Source: Leptoclinus maculatus (Eukaryota > Chordata > Actinopteri > Perciformes > Stichaeidae). Taken from it: a stretch of 64,000 nucleotides of DNA. The stretch covers positions 11,890,759-11,954,758 of the forward strand of contig JAVDOI010000016.1 in assembly GCA_032191485.1 (NCBI GenBank), given 5' to 3'. Both the position numbers and the translations under genes were made by a program. Numbering within the stretch: the stretch's first letter is position 1; every line of letters starts with the position of its first letter. Below, piece after piece: positions 13,301 to 28,300 of this stretch. Under the pieces are notes generated by a model that did no database searches, had not been told where the DNA came from, and saw only the letters and a program-made list of their open reading frames with translations.

Positions 13301-16300
13301 TGTGCGCGCGCGCATCGGGGCGGAACCCCGCCGTGCGCGATACAGAGGCCAGAGGAGAATTGTAAACGCGCGACCATGTAGAGACAGAAATGACATGCCG
13401 TGGTGTCAATAAGATAACATAAGGCTATTTAGTTTGTTTAATAAAATAACATGGTATAGACCTGTTATATAGGAAAGGGAACCTTAAATTACTTCTGTTG
13501 TGATCTGGCTCTGTATAGAAAATTAAATTAAACAAAATTCACTTGACCTTCAAGGAGGGGCGGAGGGTGCCGTTGGGGGGGGGGGGGGGGGGGGGGGGGG
13601 CGCCCCCCTAATACAATGGTAGGGGAAACACTGGGGCTGTAACGAACTATTATTTTAATTATTGATTCATGTGACTCTCTCAAGTAATGGATTACTCATT
13701 TGGTCTATAAAATAATGAAAATACTCAAGTTTATATATATATACAGTATATCTATATCTATATATTTACATGTCTTGTTTTTTCAGAATAACAGTCCAAA
13801 ACCCCGGGCAAAATATTCACATTCGAGAAGTTGGCACCATTATTATTATTGTTTCAACTCTCCATAGCATACTCTTCCACATATGCCCGCTGCCACAAAC
13901 ACAAAATAAAAAGTCTGACTGGGAACTTGTTTATGTGTAAATGAGTCAGAGAGCTTGTAATCTCACTCACAAAACACAGAGCTGCAGCAGGAAGACTGAA
14001 AGTACAATCAAGTAATGTGGGACTTCCTCTTAATTACAACCACAGCTAATAAAGTCCAGCAGCATCTATTAGATGCTGTCAAGTTGTAGTACCAAGTGAT
14101 AGCCCTTATAATCACTCTCTACCCCTATGGCCCACCCTTAATCATGAGGAGTGAGTCTCTCCATTAAATTTACATCCCACTAGAGGAATCGACCCCCGGC
14201 GGCACATTTCTACTTTCCAATTAAGGTTGTTTCAGAGCCACAAAGTGTGATGAGTAAAAGTTTCATTTGTGGTGCACATGTGCAGGCAGGCCTCGAGGCT
14301 GTGGTCCAGTATAGGACCCTGTACTCTGTGGGATGCGTGGGCAGAGATGCTTTAACTGAGACAATAATGATTCTGACCAGTACATGATGCAAAGGACAGT
14401 TTTAATAGAAGTCTTTGCAGAAACACAACGATCACTCACACAGCTACACACATTCATACCTGGAAGCTGCCCGGTACAATCCCCCTGCCCACCCAGTTTT
14501 ATTCAGCTTGTCCGGGGATCAAACCTCCAACCTACCGGTCACAAGCCTCTTTAACTAACATCTTCCCTGCAAACGGCAGCAAAATAGTTCACTTGGTTTT
14601 GAGGTTGCAGCACGGATGAAGTGGGCTGTGGTGATTCTATTGTTTGTCTGGTTTTACTTGTCAAATTATCCTTGAGGAGGCTACTTAACTCCTACTAATG
14701 CCAAGAACAAAGAAACTTGCCTTTGCACCCCAGCTGCTGGTTAAAGAGACGTTTCAGGAGATAAGTCATGCCCAACAGAGAAAGACGTTTTTTTTTACTC
14801 CCATAAAGGGCACTGGCTCCCTCTGTTGTCAAGCTACAGTATGACTATTTCATGTTTTACTAGGCAGGTAAATAGCCTAAATAACAACCTTAGTTTAAGT
14901 TTAGCATATATGTAATGTACTGTTTAATAAATTAGCTTTTGATTTTGCACCTGCCCAGTGGTAAATTAAAATGCATTTTTCTTTATATGCAGAGTTGTCC
15001 GTGGTTCTAAAACAGAAAAAAAAGAGCCTCCCAACAATTGTTTTCTGCAGCTGCTCCTCTTTAAACTGCACTTAGCTGTGCTTAACGCTATTCAAATTGG
15101 TCTAAATTGCTGTAATTATGGTGCAAGCTTCTCTCCGCCACTCCACAATTATATGAGGGTATTACCTGAGCCTGGAAAGTGTGGGCATGAAGCTCTACTT
15201 TTGTAATGTCATTTATTTTTCTTTCTATAAAATAGTCCTAATGTAAAGAAAGTAGGCTCTTTGGATGATGTATTTTGTTTCAGTTATGACAAGTAAGCCA
15301 AGTCATTTATACATACAGTCCCAAAATGTGTATTTACATTTACATATTGTAGCTGTGTTTTGACAGTAGTATGATCCAAATGAAAATGGAAATATGAGAT
15401 AATCGTACACGCTGTCTTGAAGTAACATTATGCAGACTCTGCAGAGCCTCCGTTGTGCCTGTAGGGGGCACTGTGACCACTTGTAATCTGACACAAAGAC
15501 ACCTGCTCAGGGTTTGGATGAAAAGTGACCAAGAAATCAAAAACCAGCACAGCAACAGAGCGGAAAGTGGGACAGCAGTAATGGCGATGATGTGACCCAT
15601 ATACACACCTGTATAGTACACTTACATGAAAACAGACATACAGATTTAGAAGCACACGTCCATGCTGAAAGATTTTACATGAAAACACCAATATACTACA
15701 CGCACACACACAAACACACACTGGTGAAAAATAGTATCAAAAACCATGGCGGCTCTTTGTGATCACGTCTCACTTTCTCTTCTCTCTCGTGTCTTTTCTA
15801 AGGACATCATTAGAGCTCGGTCACACTGTGAGGCACTCGCTCACGTTTTTGATTTTTTTTTTTTTTTCAAAGGACATCCTTCATAGTGAGGTTACAACAT
15901 GTTACAGTGAATTCAGAGTGGCCTGAAAAAGCAACTCTTGTTATCGGCCATGTATATTTGGTTTCCAAAAATAGACACTTGACAACTTAAAAAAGTTGTG
16001 CGTGTGCGGACGTATGGTTTATACGCTAAGCATACGATCGGCATAAGCTGAATACGCGAGAGTTACGTCAGAGGTACGTTACTCATAGGTGGAGTACGCT
16101 GGCCATTCTCTGTCCATACCTGGCATGAAGGTGTACCGTACAGCTAGCGTATTGAGAAAGTGTATATATATATATATACTCCCATTTCGAACTCTTCTTC
16201 AGTTCTTCGTGGACCTACAACGAGAGAGGATGGAGGTAGCTCTTCTCCAACACCAGTATGATCTGATCGATTTGGCAATTCACCACATCCAGGCATTATG

Positions 16301-19300
16301 GGAAATATGCTTATCGGCACTTTGTCACGTGATAGCGGTACACTGCGCATGCGCAGTTCGTCCCTGGTCATACGCTGCCGATACGCTGGTCTTACGCTGG
16401 CCATTCACTGGCGATACGCTACTCATACGCTTATCATAGGTTAAATACGGTAAGTATACGAAACATTCTGTATTTTCAAGGGGTTTTTGTGCGTATGAAA
16501 GTTTTTGGGGGGAATTTGCATACGCAACTCGTACGTTTTTCTCATACGCAATAGTGTGACACCACCTTTACACGAGTAAGTCTCAGCCACGGTTTAATAC
16601 TTGGTTCTCTGGTATTTACAGCAGCAGGGGTGGGATTTACTCAAAATCACTACAATGCCCAGGTTTGTTGTAATAACATATTTTTTAAATGTTTTTTGAC
16701 AACGATGGAGGTCACTGGCACAGATAAGTGCTTTGGCTGCACAGACGATAATTGTCTATAGCACCATTTCAGTGTTGGTCTCTACATGGGTGAGGTTGTT
16801 AAACATATTTATAGATTATGTCCAGCCTTTCCCTTTAATTTGTCAGTGTGAGTAAGCTAAAAAATAATGACATTGTATTCATGATATATATATATATATA
16901 TATTGTCTGAGGCATAAACAGGGGTTTGTCTGAATGTATCACAGTATGCGGCAGCTTTTTTGCAGTTTAATTAACACGAATAGCAATCGGCAACATGAAT
17001 TTTAACAAGGCTCGGCTGAATTTATTTTCTTCCCTGAATTTATGATATACTTTTATTGATCCCTCGGGCGGGAAATCTTCTTTTCCTCCTTCCTAGTTTG
17101 GATGTTGCACTGGAAAGCCAGTATGTTACTGCTGGTGAAAGGGTTGCAGAAGGAGTGAGGAGTTATTTATGCTGCTGAAGGATGCTTCAACACGTACGGC
17201 CACACCGGGGATCAAACCTCTAACATTCATCGTTAATCATTAAAGCACCAAACAACAAATGAGAAGAACATTATCTGAGCCTGAGCAGCGACTAGGCACA
17301 GAATCCTGCTGTGGACGTTGGAAATAGAGGACCTGTTGCCACCTTTCATTCACTACTGCAAAAACAGCCTAACTGTCTCCCTGTCATGGGACCGTTTTAA
17401 ATGAGGGATTCATCTTGGTTCCAGACGGTGCCATGGAGACTGCTGACACGACAGTGAACATCCGGTGCACAAATGAGACCGTCGAAAAAACAGTAAAATA
17501 ATACACCCGAGACTCCACACATCAATTATGCAGAGATTTGGTGATATGAATCATTTTGCTTGATGATAATTGATGTTGGCAGACTGACAAACACTGGGCA
17601 TAGGACTGCCTTTTATGGTAAATAATTCAAAGCTAGGGAATAGGTTGAAACACCAGAAAAAAACCACTAGTGGTTAAATACAGCTGGCAGTTGCAGCAGT
17701 AACAATATGAAAGAGGAGTGGTGTTTATTGACGGCGAATAGAACCCTAAAAAATGAACCCTGCCCTGCCCAAGCTTCAGATCTGTCAGTTTTTGTCTTTG
17801 AAGTGTTCAGATTGGATGCCGAGTCCAGAGTCGGGTCGCTTTCAACACTGATCAAACTGGTTTCTGATCACTAGAACCCATCTTTCCATCCACTTACAGC
17901 AGCAGGTGTTTCTAGGCCCTTCAAAAGGCCAGGAGCAGGTGTGTGTGTGTGTGTGTGTGTGCATGTCAGTAGTAAAATATTCCCTCTTTCTCTCCTCCAT
18001 CTCCACTTCTGCAGTCCAATCTCAAACAGTGAGAGCACCCAGGCAAAATGTGAGCCATCGGTGTTGGACAAAAATAGAACTTGATGCCCTTGCGTTCCCA
18101 AGACTGTAAATGCACCGCATTGTGGTTTTAGGGTTTATGGGAGAGCTATTTTTTCTTGATAAGCTGGTGATGGATTTGGCAAAAATGAGGCAATTTTTTA
18201 TTCCAATGAGGCTGCCTCCCATTATAGGGAAGTCTCCTCATTGTAAGTGTGGAGTAAACAACATGGGTGACAAATGTCACCTGAAATCATGCTCCATTCT
18301 CCACAGTAATTACCCAGAATTCACAGTGTGGAAAGGGATTGATGTTTGAGAATATTTGCATCACAAGCTGAGAGCATAAAGAAACTTAAAAACTCTTTTT
18401 TTACAGTAGACAGTACGATGAACTCAATAACCTGTTTTAAACTAATTAATTATACTAATATATTGGCAGTCAGTGGAGACAAAACATACTCAATCAAAGC
18501 TTTTAAATGCTTGACACAATTTCCAATCATAAACAGTTCTGTCAGACTGCTATCCTTTAAGCGTGTGCATTGGCTTGATTTGAATAAACATTGTGATTAA
18601 GTGGTTGTTCTTTGCACGCAGTGGGCTGAGGGATGTGGACCAGTCAGCTCCCTGAGGGGGAGAGGAGGTTCAAGCTTTCCTGGCTCCTTCTGCACTCCCC
18701 CCCATTGGCTGTCGGCTCTCATCCGTGTCCACAGCTCCCTTAATTGCCTGATTTCCCTACCCCACGTTGAATGCTTTGTACACTAAGGGCTGGGAGTTAT
18801 AATAATGACTTATAGTGACATGTATGGGGAAGACTCGCTCCCTAGGCTATCACAGGTCTCACAGGCTGACTGTAGCCCCATCACGGACCTTTTACGACTT
18901 AAATGAAATACTCGTATTTAGTACAAAGAGCGTTTCTCACAGCAAGTACTCTGGGTCTGTCTGAGGACCAACACTTTCAGATGAAGCCAGCTGCAAAATG
19001 AAGAAGGACTTTATTCTTCTTCTTCTTCTTCAGCTGTATGAAGAAACTGGAAAACAAAACGTTGCACGAAAACAAACCTTACAGAAATGTTTCATTCTCT
19101 TCAAAAGAACAGAGAGGTAAAAAACAAAGTCTCAACAGTAATTCATGTTTTAGGTGATGGAACAAACAGTCTGTACACATGACTGATCTTGAACCATTTC
19201 AATAATCAATTAATTATCTCCAGTGGAGATGAAACATTTAGTCAAGTCATTTATTCGTCAATCAGATTCATTTATCATTAAATAATTACTGTAATTTTCT

Positions 19301-22300
19301 GCTTACGTCTTTTATTTTCTTAATTGTAAATTAAATATCTTCGCGTTTTGGACTGACTGTTTGGACTAAATTGGACTAATGGTTAGACAAAACAAGTAAT
19401 TTGATGACCTTGGTCTTTGGGAAAATTATTTCCATTTTTACTGTACATATTAATTGCTCATTACCAGCTCTGTATTCTTTAAAATAGAATCTATTGAATT
19501 ATGAAAACCTAGATTGCAGTTGTACTTTTGTGTTGTGTTTGCAAAGACAAAGTAAGTGTATCTTGCTCAAAAATGTTTTCCTGACAGAATCTTTCAAAGA
19601 GTAAATGAGAGAAGGAACACAAAATATCTTTTTAAGTCATGTTCTACTCATCATAATGTAGTGCATCAAGACTTTAAAGCACTTCAGATCTACTACAGTC
19701 GGCAAACATGAGAACTCATCATCTGGGGAGTTTTCCGTGCTTGCACTGTGCTATTCTTCACTATTTATGAATCTCTACATGCAGTGAGAATGGTCGGATG
19801 CACTCGCTTATAAGCGTTTGGATTCCAAAGGAAATCGAATACTCTCACAGTCATTAGTGACATTCCTCCGAGCTCACCAATAATCTATGAGATGGAATGA
19901 GAAATTGAGAGACTCCGCTAGACAACAGTGTGCTGTACAAATTCATTATTCACATCATTCTGAACAAGTAAAATATTTAAAATCTGTGTAAAACTAGCTA
20001 TTTCAGTTTACCAAATCCTTCATTATGATTTGAACTTGTGAAACCGATCATCTGGTTGAACTCCAAATTTCTATCTACGTTAATTAAATATCGATCCAAC
20101 CACCACATAAAAACAAACAAATAAAAAAAACTTGCCGGAAACATCAAAGTTGGAATGCACGCAGTCTTCGGTGAGGATTATTCCCCTTTGAATTTGAGTT
20201 TCACACAAACGGGATCTTTTCAAACATTCACCAGTGATAATTCTTCTCATGCAAGAGACACCAGTTAGCTGGCCTGTCACAGCCTACTACAGAGGCAGTG
20301 TGAGGCTCTCTATCATCTAGAAATAGATTCATCCAGTTGGTCTTCTTTGTTGTTGCTCTTCTGAGTCTCACCCTCTTCCTCTGACGGATCTGTTTAGACT
20401 CTGTGTGGCTTCTCTAAAGAAGCAACTCGCTTTCACACATTTACAGTAGCTTGTCTTACAGTAGCTTGTCTGTACGCCATCAGCATCTTAAAAGGAAACA
20501 GATCCCCTGCATCAAGAAATAGTACCACTTTTTTTGGGAGCCGCTTTCTTGCAGAGAGTTAGCTGAGAAGTTGAATACCGCTCTTAAGTCTGTGTAGCAA
20601 ATATGAAGATACCGCCAGCAGCCGGTTAGCTTAGCATTAGGACTGGAAACAGGTGAAAAAGCTAGTGTGTTCAAAAGTAACAAAATACACCTAGCTGCGT
20701 CTCTAAAGCTCACTAAGTAACATATCTTGCTTTTTTTTATCCGAACAAAAACGCGATTTTCTCCCTTGCCTTTCACAAAGGAAAGCCCTTTCCAAATGAA
20801 TTTCAAGAGTCACATGCTGAGCTGCAGTGGTGGCAGAAATGGTTTCTCTTCTCCATGTCCCTACTTGCTTTTACCTTGAGATGGAAAGTGACTGAGACAA
20901 ATAGAAGAGGTGAACAATGAGAGAGAGAGGATTATACTTGAATAGATTTAGGTTTAGGAGTATGGATCGATTGGATTGCAGCATTTACTCGGTTCAGTCA
21001 CGCATGAAGTATATAAGGAACGCCTGTCAGCCAACTAAAGTCAGACAATATGCTCAAAATAAGGTGGCGTGAGCAGATGTTGCGGGGAAGACGAGAGGAT
21101 AATAATAGTGCATCAACAAAAAGGATTTGAGGAGAGAATCAAACTGCACTTTAATATTTTTCATCTACATTTTATTTTACATAACGGATCTGTGGGAAAT
21201 CATTCACACCTGGAAAAAAAGCAAACAATCAACCAAGGAGAGCTGCTGAGGGGTAAAATATGTCTTACTGTGGCCTTGTGCGTCTTTGCTACCAGCAAAG
21301 TCTTGTATCTGGACCGAATGTAATCCTGGCATGTAATATAGACTGTGTGCTGCCAACAAGATGCTCCCAGGACATCGTAATGGACTGTCGCTGTAGCCCA
21401 CCGTTATAAAACTGAGTTTTTATAACCATTTCACATCTGAAATACACTCCAGGAAGCGAGCAGGGCTGTACACAGTTGGCATGTGCAGGAAGTGAGTAAA
21501 ACAAAGTGATGTGTAAACAAGAATAGGGCCAAAACATTGTTGTTTGGCATACAGCAACATACAAACAGTGTACAGTATTATACTATGTAATATCCCAGTG
21601 AGCATTTTTCCGCTGAAGAGGCGTTTAGAAAACAACTATGGTCACCGGCGAAAAGACGTTTAAAACTGGTTCAAAAGTGAATATTTCTTGTTTTATTTAC
21701 AGATGTCCACCTTAAATGTGGCAGACCATCTGAAACCGGCTGCTTTGACAACGACATTTAAAGAATGAAAGGGAGATGTTGATATTGTTTGTACTGTCCT
21801 CAACCATGTATGTTGTAGTTCATTGTAGCTGTATTTAAAGAGCATTGTTCATGTTGTATTTACATTGTTGCTTAATAAATACAAATTCATTGTTTCCTGT
21901 GTCACATGGATTTCTTTGTCCTTTAAGTGGAAACTGTGGATGTGTAAGACTACGTATGTAAATTTCTACATATTTTACTGTGAGCATTTTTAAGTTTAAA
22001 AGATGGTTAAAATACGGTGATGGTTAAAAGGCGTTCAAAAGTGACATTGGTCACATTGGGCAACAAATTCAAACTAATGGACACTTCACAACGTGTGTGC
22101 CTATCTACTGTCTTTTGTTTTCTTGCTGCTGCTACAGTTCTCTAATCCAACGGCTCTTACTGCAATCGACGGACAAGTGTTGGATAGTGTTGATGTTAGA
22201 TTCTAGAGCATCTCAGGCCTTGATGCAGTAAGCAGGTCAGCTGTCGGTCATGCACCAACAACACAATATGAGAGGGAATATCAATACAGGAGCTTAGTGT

Positions 22301-25300
22301 GTGATGGGATATGCAAATCTGGCAGAAAATGTAAAGGAAGCTTATATTTTTCTAAGGGCATGTGAAAATGTAAGTGGCGAGGGGTAAAATTGCTCTGGCA
22401 AATAGAAGAGGCACAGGGATATAACAGAGGTGCCCGACTTTTTATAACTAGGTCAGTTGAAATGACACTTTTACTCTGGATACAAGTGTCAAGATTGCAG
22501 TCTCATCTCTGTTTTAGACATTTTATTTCTGTCACATTTATGATGTTCTAACTGCTTTAAGCAGAACAAGTGAACACAAAATGATGTTTAAGTCTCACAC
22601 TTATGCAAGATAAGTTAATAGCAGTTGACAAAAGGCTTGTGTTTGTGTGTCGGTGCTTCAAGCTGCCATCAATACTCATCCTCTCCCATCAAGATGTCCA
22701 CATAAGCCTCCTAATTGCTTGCGCAACCCCATTTACACGTTGCCCTCCCTGTTCCCGAGCACCGCTCTTCTGTGGCCAACACAGACAATGATGTGCTGTG
22801 TGTGGCCAACAGCAGACTCTGGATTAATTACGCTGAGGTAGGAGTCTTCACTTCACAACTTCTAATTAACAGCAGATGAAAGGAGTGAGGATGACAGCAG
22901 GACAGGATTTGGCATTAAACTGGCAGGATTTTCCTTACAAGGAAGAGTGAGCAGCTGAGAACATAGAACTACAGCCATGATTCACTGAGCGTTATTGTCT
23001 TCAGGGTTAATTCTGAGAAACGCAAGCACGAATGATTTCAAGCTGAGGCAACCGGTTGTCTCGATTATTACATAAGGTACACAGATGCCCCACAAGTTTA
23101 TGCACGCAAAATATTTGTCTCCATCAAGCAAAGTGTCCCTGTGCAAGAAATAGCAAAGAAATAAGAAATATCCAACTCTGAACTAAGACGGTATGTTTTC
23201 CACAATACTGTTTTATACCCACTGAATTTGCGGTCTCATTTGCTCCTCTGCAACTGCCCCTCTCTCCGCGGTTATCTCCACCCCTTTGGAGGACACTGAG
23301 ATTAAAGACGAGCATCTGAAAGACTGGAGGTTTTTCTTCTTCAAAGTGGTATAGCTGATTCGCAGCTCCTTCAGTCCAGTGGGCACAAGCAGGACTTCAG
23401 GAGCAGGTGTCTATGATGATCTATGCATCCTCCTCAATTATAGATGTGATGTTACGCAACAGAAGCTGCTTCTACTGTACTGGAGACGGTAAAAAAAACC
23501 TCAGAGCTCAGCGAAGCCTTGCTTGGACCACTTTTGGCAGAACACTAGAAATGTTCAGCTCAAACTGTGTTTTTGAAACAATGGGGAAATTATACAAGGA
23601 CCGGTTGGAGTCAGACACGGCTGTGATTTGGGTGCTAATACAGTAACTGACTGTTTCTGACTGTGTTTTTCAAGACACTCCAACCTTAGAAATGTTTTCA
23701 TCTTTAATTCCAGGGCCAATTTGCTCGGTACTTCACTGAATACTTGATTTGTTTTAAATTAAGCCCAAAAACCACGGTCATAAATGTCTCCTGCACTACA
23801 TGATGTGTTTGTTCCTTTCATTGCTGTTTTCCAGTCCCTTTGTGGTCGACTGAGACTGAGAGCTAGTTCAGTTCAGTATTCATACTCCTGCAGAGACAAT
23901 GACTCAGTTCCTTGGTAACGGTAAGACTCCACCGTTATCAAAGGATAATAGTGAACAAGGACTGTATGTCTGAACATGTCAGATGCTAGCACCATATGGT
24001 TATATAAGCCATTTACATTAAATATTAAATATATCATGACGCTTGAGTCCTCCTGTATGCATAATTAAAGAAGAGTATTACAGAGATGCAACCCTGCAGG
24101 GTAATGAATTGTTTACCTAAATGCTCTACTGTTGTCTCCATTTCTTTTTGCTTTGTGAACATGTGCAAATTTGAGTGTAACACTGACTGTGTTTACATAC
24201 AAAGATGATCTTGCACCCTTGACTGCACATCAGCCTACATGGCAAGACTCGCTCCTGTTCTGTGCGTGCATGTTCCCTTGGCTTGAATTATTGCAACAGA
24301 TGCAGAGGAAGTCGATCAAGGATGGAGAGGTTTCACTCTCAGTCTAATAGACACAATGAACATAAGAGCAAAAAGGATCAAAGAAATGTTCTTATATTCA
24401 CTGAATCAATGCACTTATCTATGTGTGGCTGTGGCAAATTAACAATGAAAATGACAGTACTGCTCTTTTATTATGCACCATTGTGTAAATACCGACAAGG
24501 CTATTTTTAAAGAGAACTTCACCCACTTATGATGCCATAGATCATTTGTCTGGGACTAGCTTCTGTTTGACGTTGTGATTGACTATATTTCCCAGAGTGC
24601 CTTTTCCCACTGGGCTGTGGATTAGACTTCAAAGAGAGCTACAGTAATGAAAGAACAACTACGTGAGGAAAAAAGGTATGGGCGGTACCCTTCACTCACA
24701 ATGCAACTTCTTCATTCTGGTTTATTGAGGCTTTTTTTGTTGATGGAGAATCTGGTGTGTTTTTACTTATTAATTGTTAGACACTGGTGTAAATGCAGAT
24801 TTAGAGAACGGGCTCTTGTTCTTTGAGTTTGAGTTTGCAATCCTGCCGGTATGCAAGCTGGATTGATCCGTAAACAGCTGGGTGTATCTGCATAACTATT
24901 CCCGTCTTTCTCCTCAACTCAAGCTGAGTTGAAAGCTGTCATTATCACAGTCGGCACATACCTTGCCCATCCCTTCCAGCTGTCCTGTTACTGCCCAGCA
25001 GTGAATGTGAACATGCGTACAAAGGCTCTCTCCAACCTGCTCCACTGTTGCATCTCACCATCCTCAAACCCTGAGCTCAAAATAGAATCCAACCTCATTT
25101 CATGCCTCTTGAAGCTCTAAATTTGCACCAGAGGGGACGCTACATTTGTGATAGATAGTGCGAGTAAATTAGGAAAAGAACAGAGTCTGTTTGTCTGACG
25201 TTTCACTTCTAAGTGGAACTTCACAAACCTAAAGGGACAACTTCCCAGGCAAAGGAAAGGCCTAATCCATTAACCGGTAAGATAATTGAAGGGATTATAA

Positions 25301-28300
25301 AATCTAAAATAAGAACAAATAAATCAAATATAATGCCAAAAAACATTAAATTCAGAATTATTGTAAATGTAAATGGTATCAGCTAAAGTGTCTTTTGTCC
25401 TGAAGGAATCCTCGTGCAAAAGGGAAAGTGATGACACTCAGTTTAAAAATAAGTTTTTACTTTCCACTTTTCCTGCATGTGAATAGAGTTTCCTTGTATC
25501 GCTAAGTAGATAAACTGGAGCAGTGATATCAAATTCAATTTCTGTTCGGGCAAACTTCTAATCCGTCTGCAAAGAGGTCATTAATTTATGTTTTAATAAT
25601 CGTGACGTGAGTTGGTGTATTAGGATGACATTTTGTTTGATTTCAGCAGAAGTAATCCTCCAATAAATTAGATAATATGTCAGAATTTCTGCAGCACTGA
25701 TTGTACCATTGCTCTGCCACTTTATGCCAAAGCTAACTAGTGAAAGCGTACGGGTCTTTGCTCTATGTTGCTGCTTGTTTGATTGAACCTAGAAAGTACA
25801 AATCTTACGCCAAAGGTTTGCAGAAACAAAAGAATAGAAGAATACTGAATCTTACGTCAAAATCAGTGAAAAGTGTTATTTTTATGAATAATATATATTA
25901 TCTCTACCTTTTCTTTGATGCAGACATCAATCCCGCCATATACGACCATTTGGAGTAAGTGTTTTTCTCTAGGTAGGGTCCATGTGATCATTTGTTGATC
26001 TGCACTGAGAATAGAATTGATTGCTAGAATGTTGTGTATTTTTGTGTTTATCAATCTAATGCAGTGGATAGAGAGGAGAGACATAGAGATATAGCGCAAT
26101 TAAGTCCCGCCCAAACCGGAGGGAAAAACTATTAATCACTCTCCATTGACTATATATTGTTTAAAGGTACCTGCTTGTCACTTTCGTCTGCTAGCAAACA
26201 GAAACAGTTTGGTTGGATGCACAACCAACAGGGTAAAGTACTCAGAATTAAGTTTTAATCCGCTTCTGAACCGAAAAACTGAGGACACCGGCAGTAAGAT
26301 GCAAGGCATCAACAGGAAGAATGTGAAAGCTGTGGGATCCTCTGGTTCTGAAAAGTGAAGCCAATGCGGAAATGCCTTAAACATTCTTTCTAATGGCCAT
26401 CAGGGGGCGACTCCTTTGTTGCAAAAATAAGTCAGATTGTAAAGAAGTCTATGAGAAAATGACCCTACTTCTCACTTGATTTATTACCTGGGTAAACATT
26501 GTAAACATGAGTTTATGATCTCAATCGCTAGTTTCACGTCTTGTATTTCATTCAGTAAATGATGTTCCCATTTAGAGTAAAATAGACGATAAAGCAGGGT
26601 ATGCTTTAGGGCGTGGCTACCTTGTGATTGACAGGTCGTTACCACAGCATCGTCTGGTCTGGGAGTTGTCCGGTTTTCGTATTACAACTTTCAGTTTGTG
26701 AAAGTTGATTTTAACATTTTTGTTGGCTAAGAATTCAGCGTTCGGTTGTACTTAGCCTCACCCTCAACGCTGGTTGAAATAAAACAAGATGGTGACGGAC
26801 AAAATGCCGAACTCGAGGCTTCAAAACTGTAGTCGACAAACCAATGGGTGACTATTTATATACAGTCTATGGTTGCGCTCTGTCTTTAAGTCTGAGACAA
26901 GATTCAAACAGAAGACATTACAGGTACATGGTATGCAGCCAGCTTAGCACATACACAGCTGGGTCCAAACATGCTCAACACAGCCTGAATAAAGTGCTGT
27001 GGCACCCTGGGATAAAAGGGACAAACCTGCAGTATATTCCACATATATCGAATACATCAATGCTGCTTTGACTTTACATCACTCAAGGGGAAGAGACTCC
27101 CGGGCAGATTTGAAATGAGCAAGGTTTTCATGTTGCATTTGGCCCCGTTACACATGCAGTTATATGTTAAGAGGGCTATAACAGCATCCCACATGTTTGT
27201 AATGCCTGCAGTCTCATATTCAGACGACCTATTAAGTCACACAGCCAACTTTCATTCTCAGCCTGAGTCATGGCATACTACTCGCTCCACTTTCTCTTTC
27301 ACACTGCTTACTGCTGTGAAAAAGCACACGTGGGCCAATTTGGAAAGGTTGTTTGTTAATGAAACAAACAGGCTGTTTGCATCGTACTGAGAAGTACTCA
27401 GCCTCCCACCTCTTTTGAAATTGGCTGCCTTCAGCATCAGCCATTAGCCATTAGCCATTGCTTTCTAGTTGCCAGTGCGTCCTGAGTACTCAGGTTGTGT
27501 GTGCCGGAGGAGGTTGTGGGTTGATTCTGTTCTCCAACTACTGTAAGGGGGGGTCCAGAATGAAATGACAACTGTGTGGATTTGGAAGATTTTAAGTTGA
27601 CTTTACATTTGGTTTGCAAGGAACAAAAAGAAAGCTGAATGAACCTAACTTTTCCTGAAAGGCAAAATGAAACACTAATTAATAATGGCGAAGTAATAAT
27701 CCCCATGATGGCCACGCATGCAGGAATATGTCTGAGGCAACAGTGCAACTCATCATGAAATCTTATAATTGCTCTACTACTGCTGTCATCAAGCTGTTCC
27801 GGGGGAGAGACACTATATGACTAAAGTAGTGGCTGCTTTTTTTCAGGGATTTATTTTCTCAACATCATCATTGTGTTGTGAAATTAAACCCACTAGTCAT
27901 CTCATTTACCATGAAGTGGACAGTTCAGAACATTTAATTTAATAAAAACATGCTAGTAAGCAATTTGCCATGTCTTTTCCACAACTAATCAAAATTATAC
28001 TGAATTTATTACTGCTTACATCAATAAACGTCAGCAATATTTATGGATCCATTGAAATGCTATTTGAATGCCAACTATACTTGAAATGAATGAAAAACTT
28101 CTCAATATGCAGCTCTTTTAATAACAGTTCAGTGTGTAAAATATAAAGCCCTTACGTATCAATGGACATATAATATTGTAGGTATATTTAACTACAGTTG
28201 CTTTGGCAGCCAACGTATATTACATCAAATTGAAATGAATATAAATCTCTCTACTACTAACAAGAATAGATATCTTTCAATCTTTAGTCATCCCTGTATT

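Noticed and set aside
24575..24605. ZNF143-like sequence ATTTCCCAGAGTGCC
   Set aside because: A single partial match far from any promoter; such sequences are also common inside repeats.
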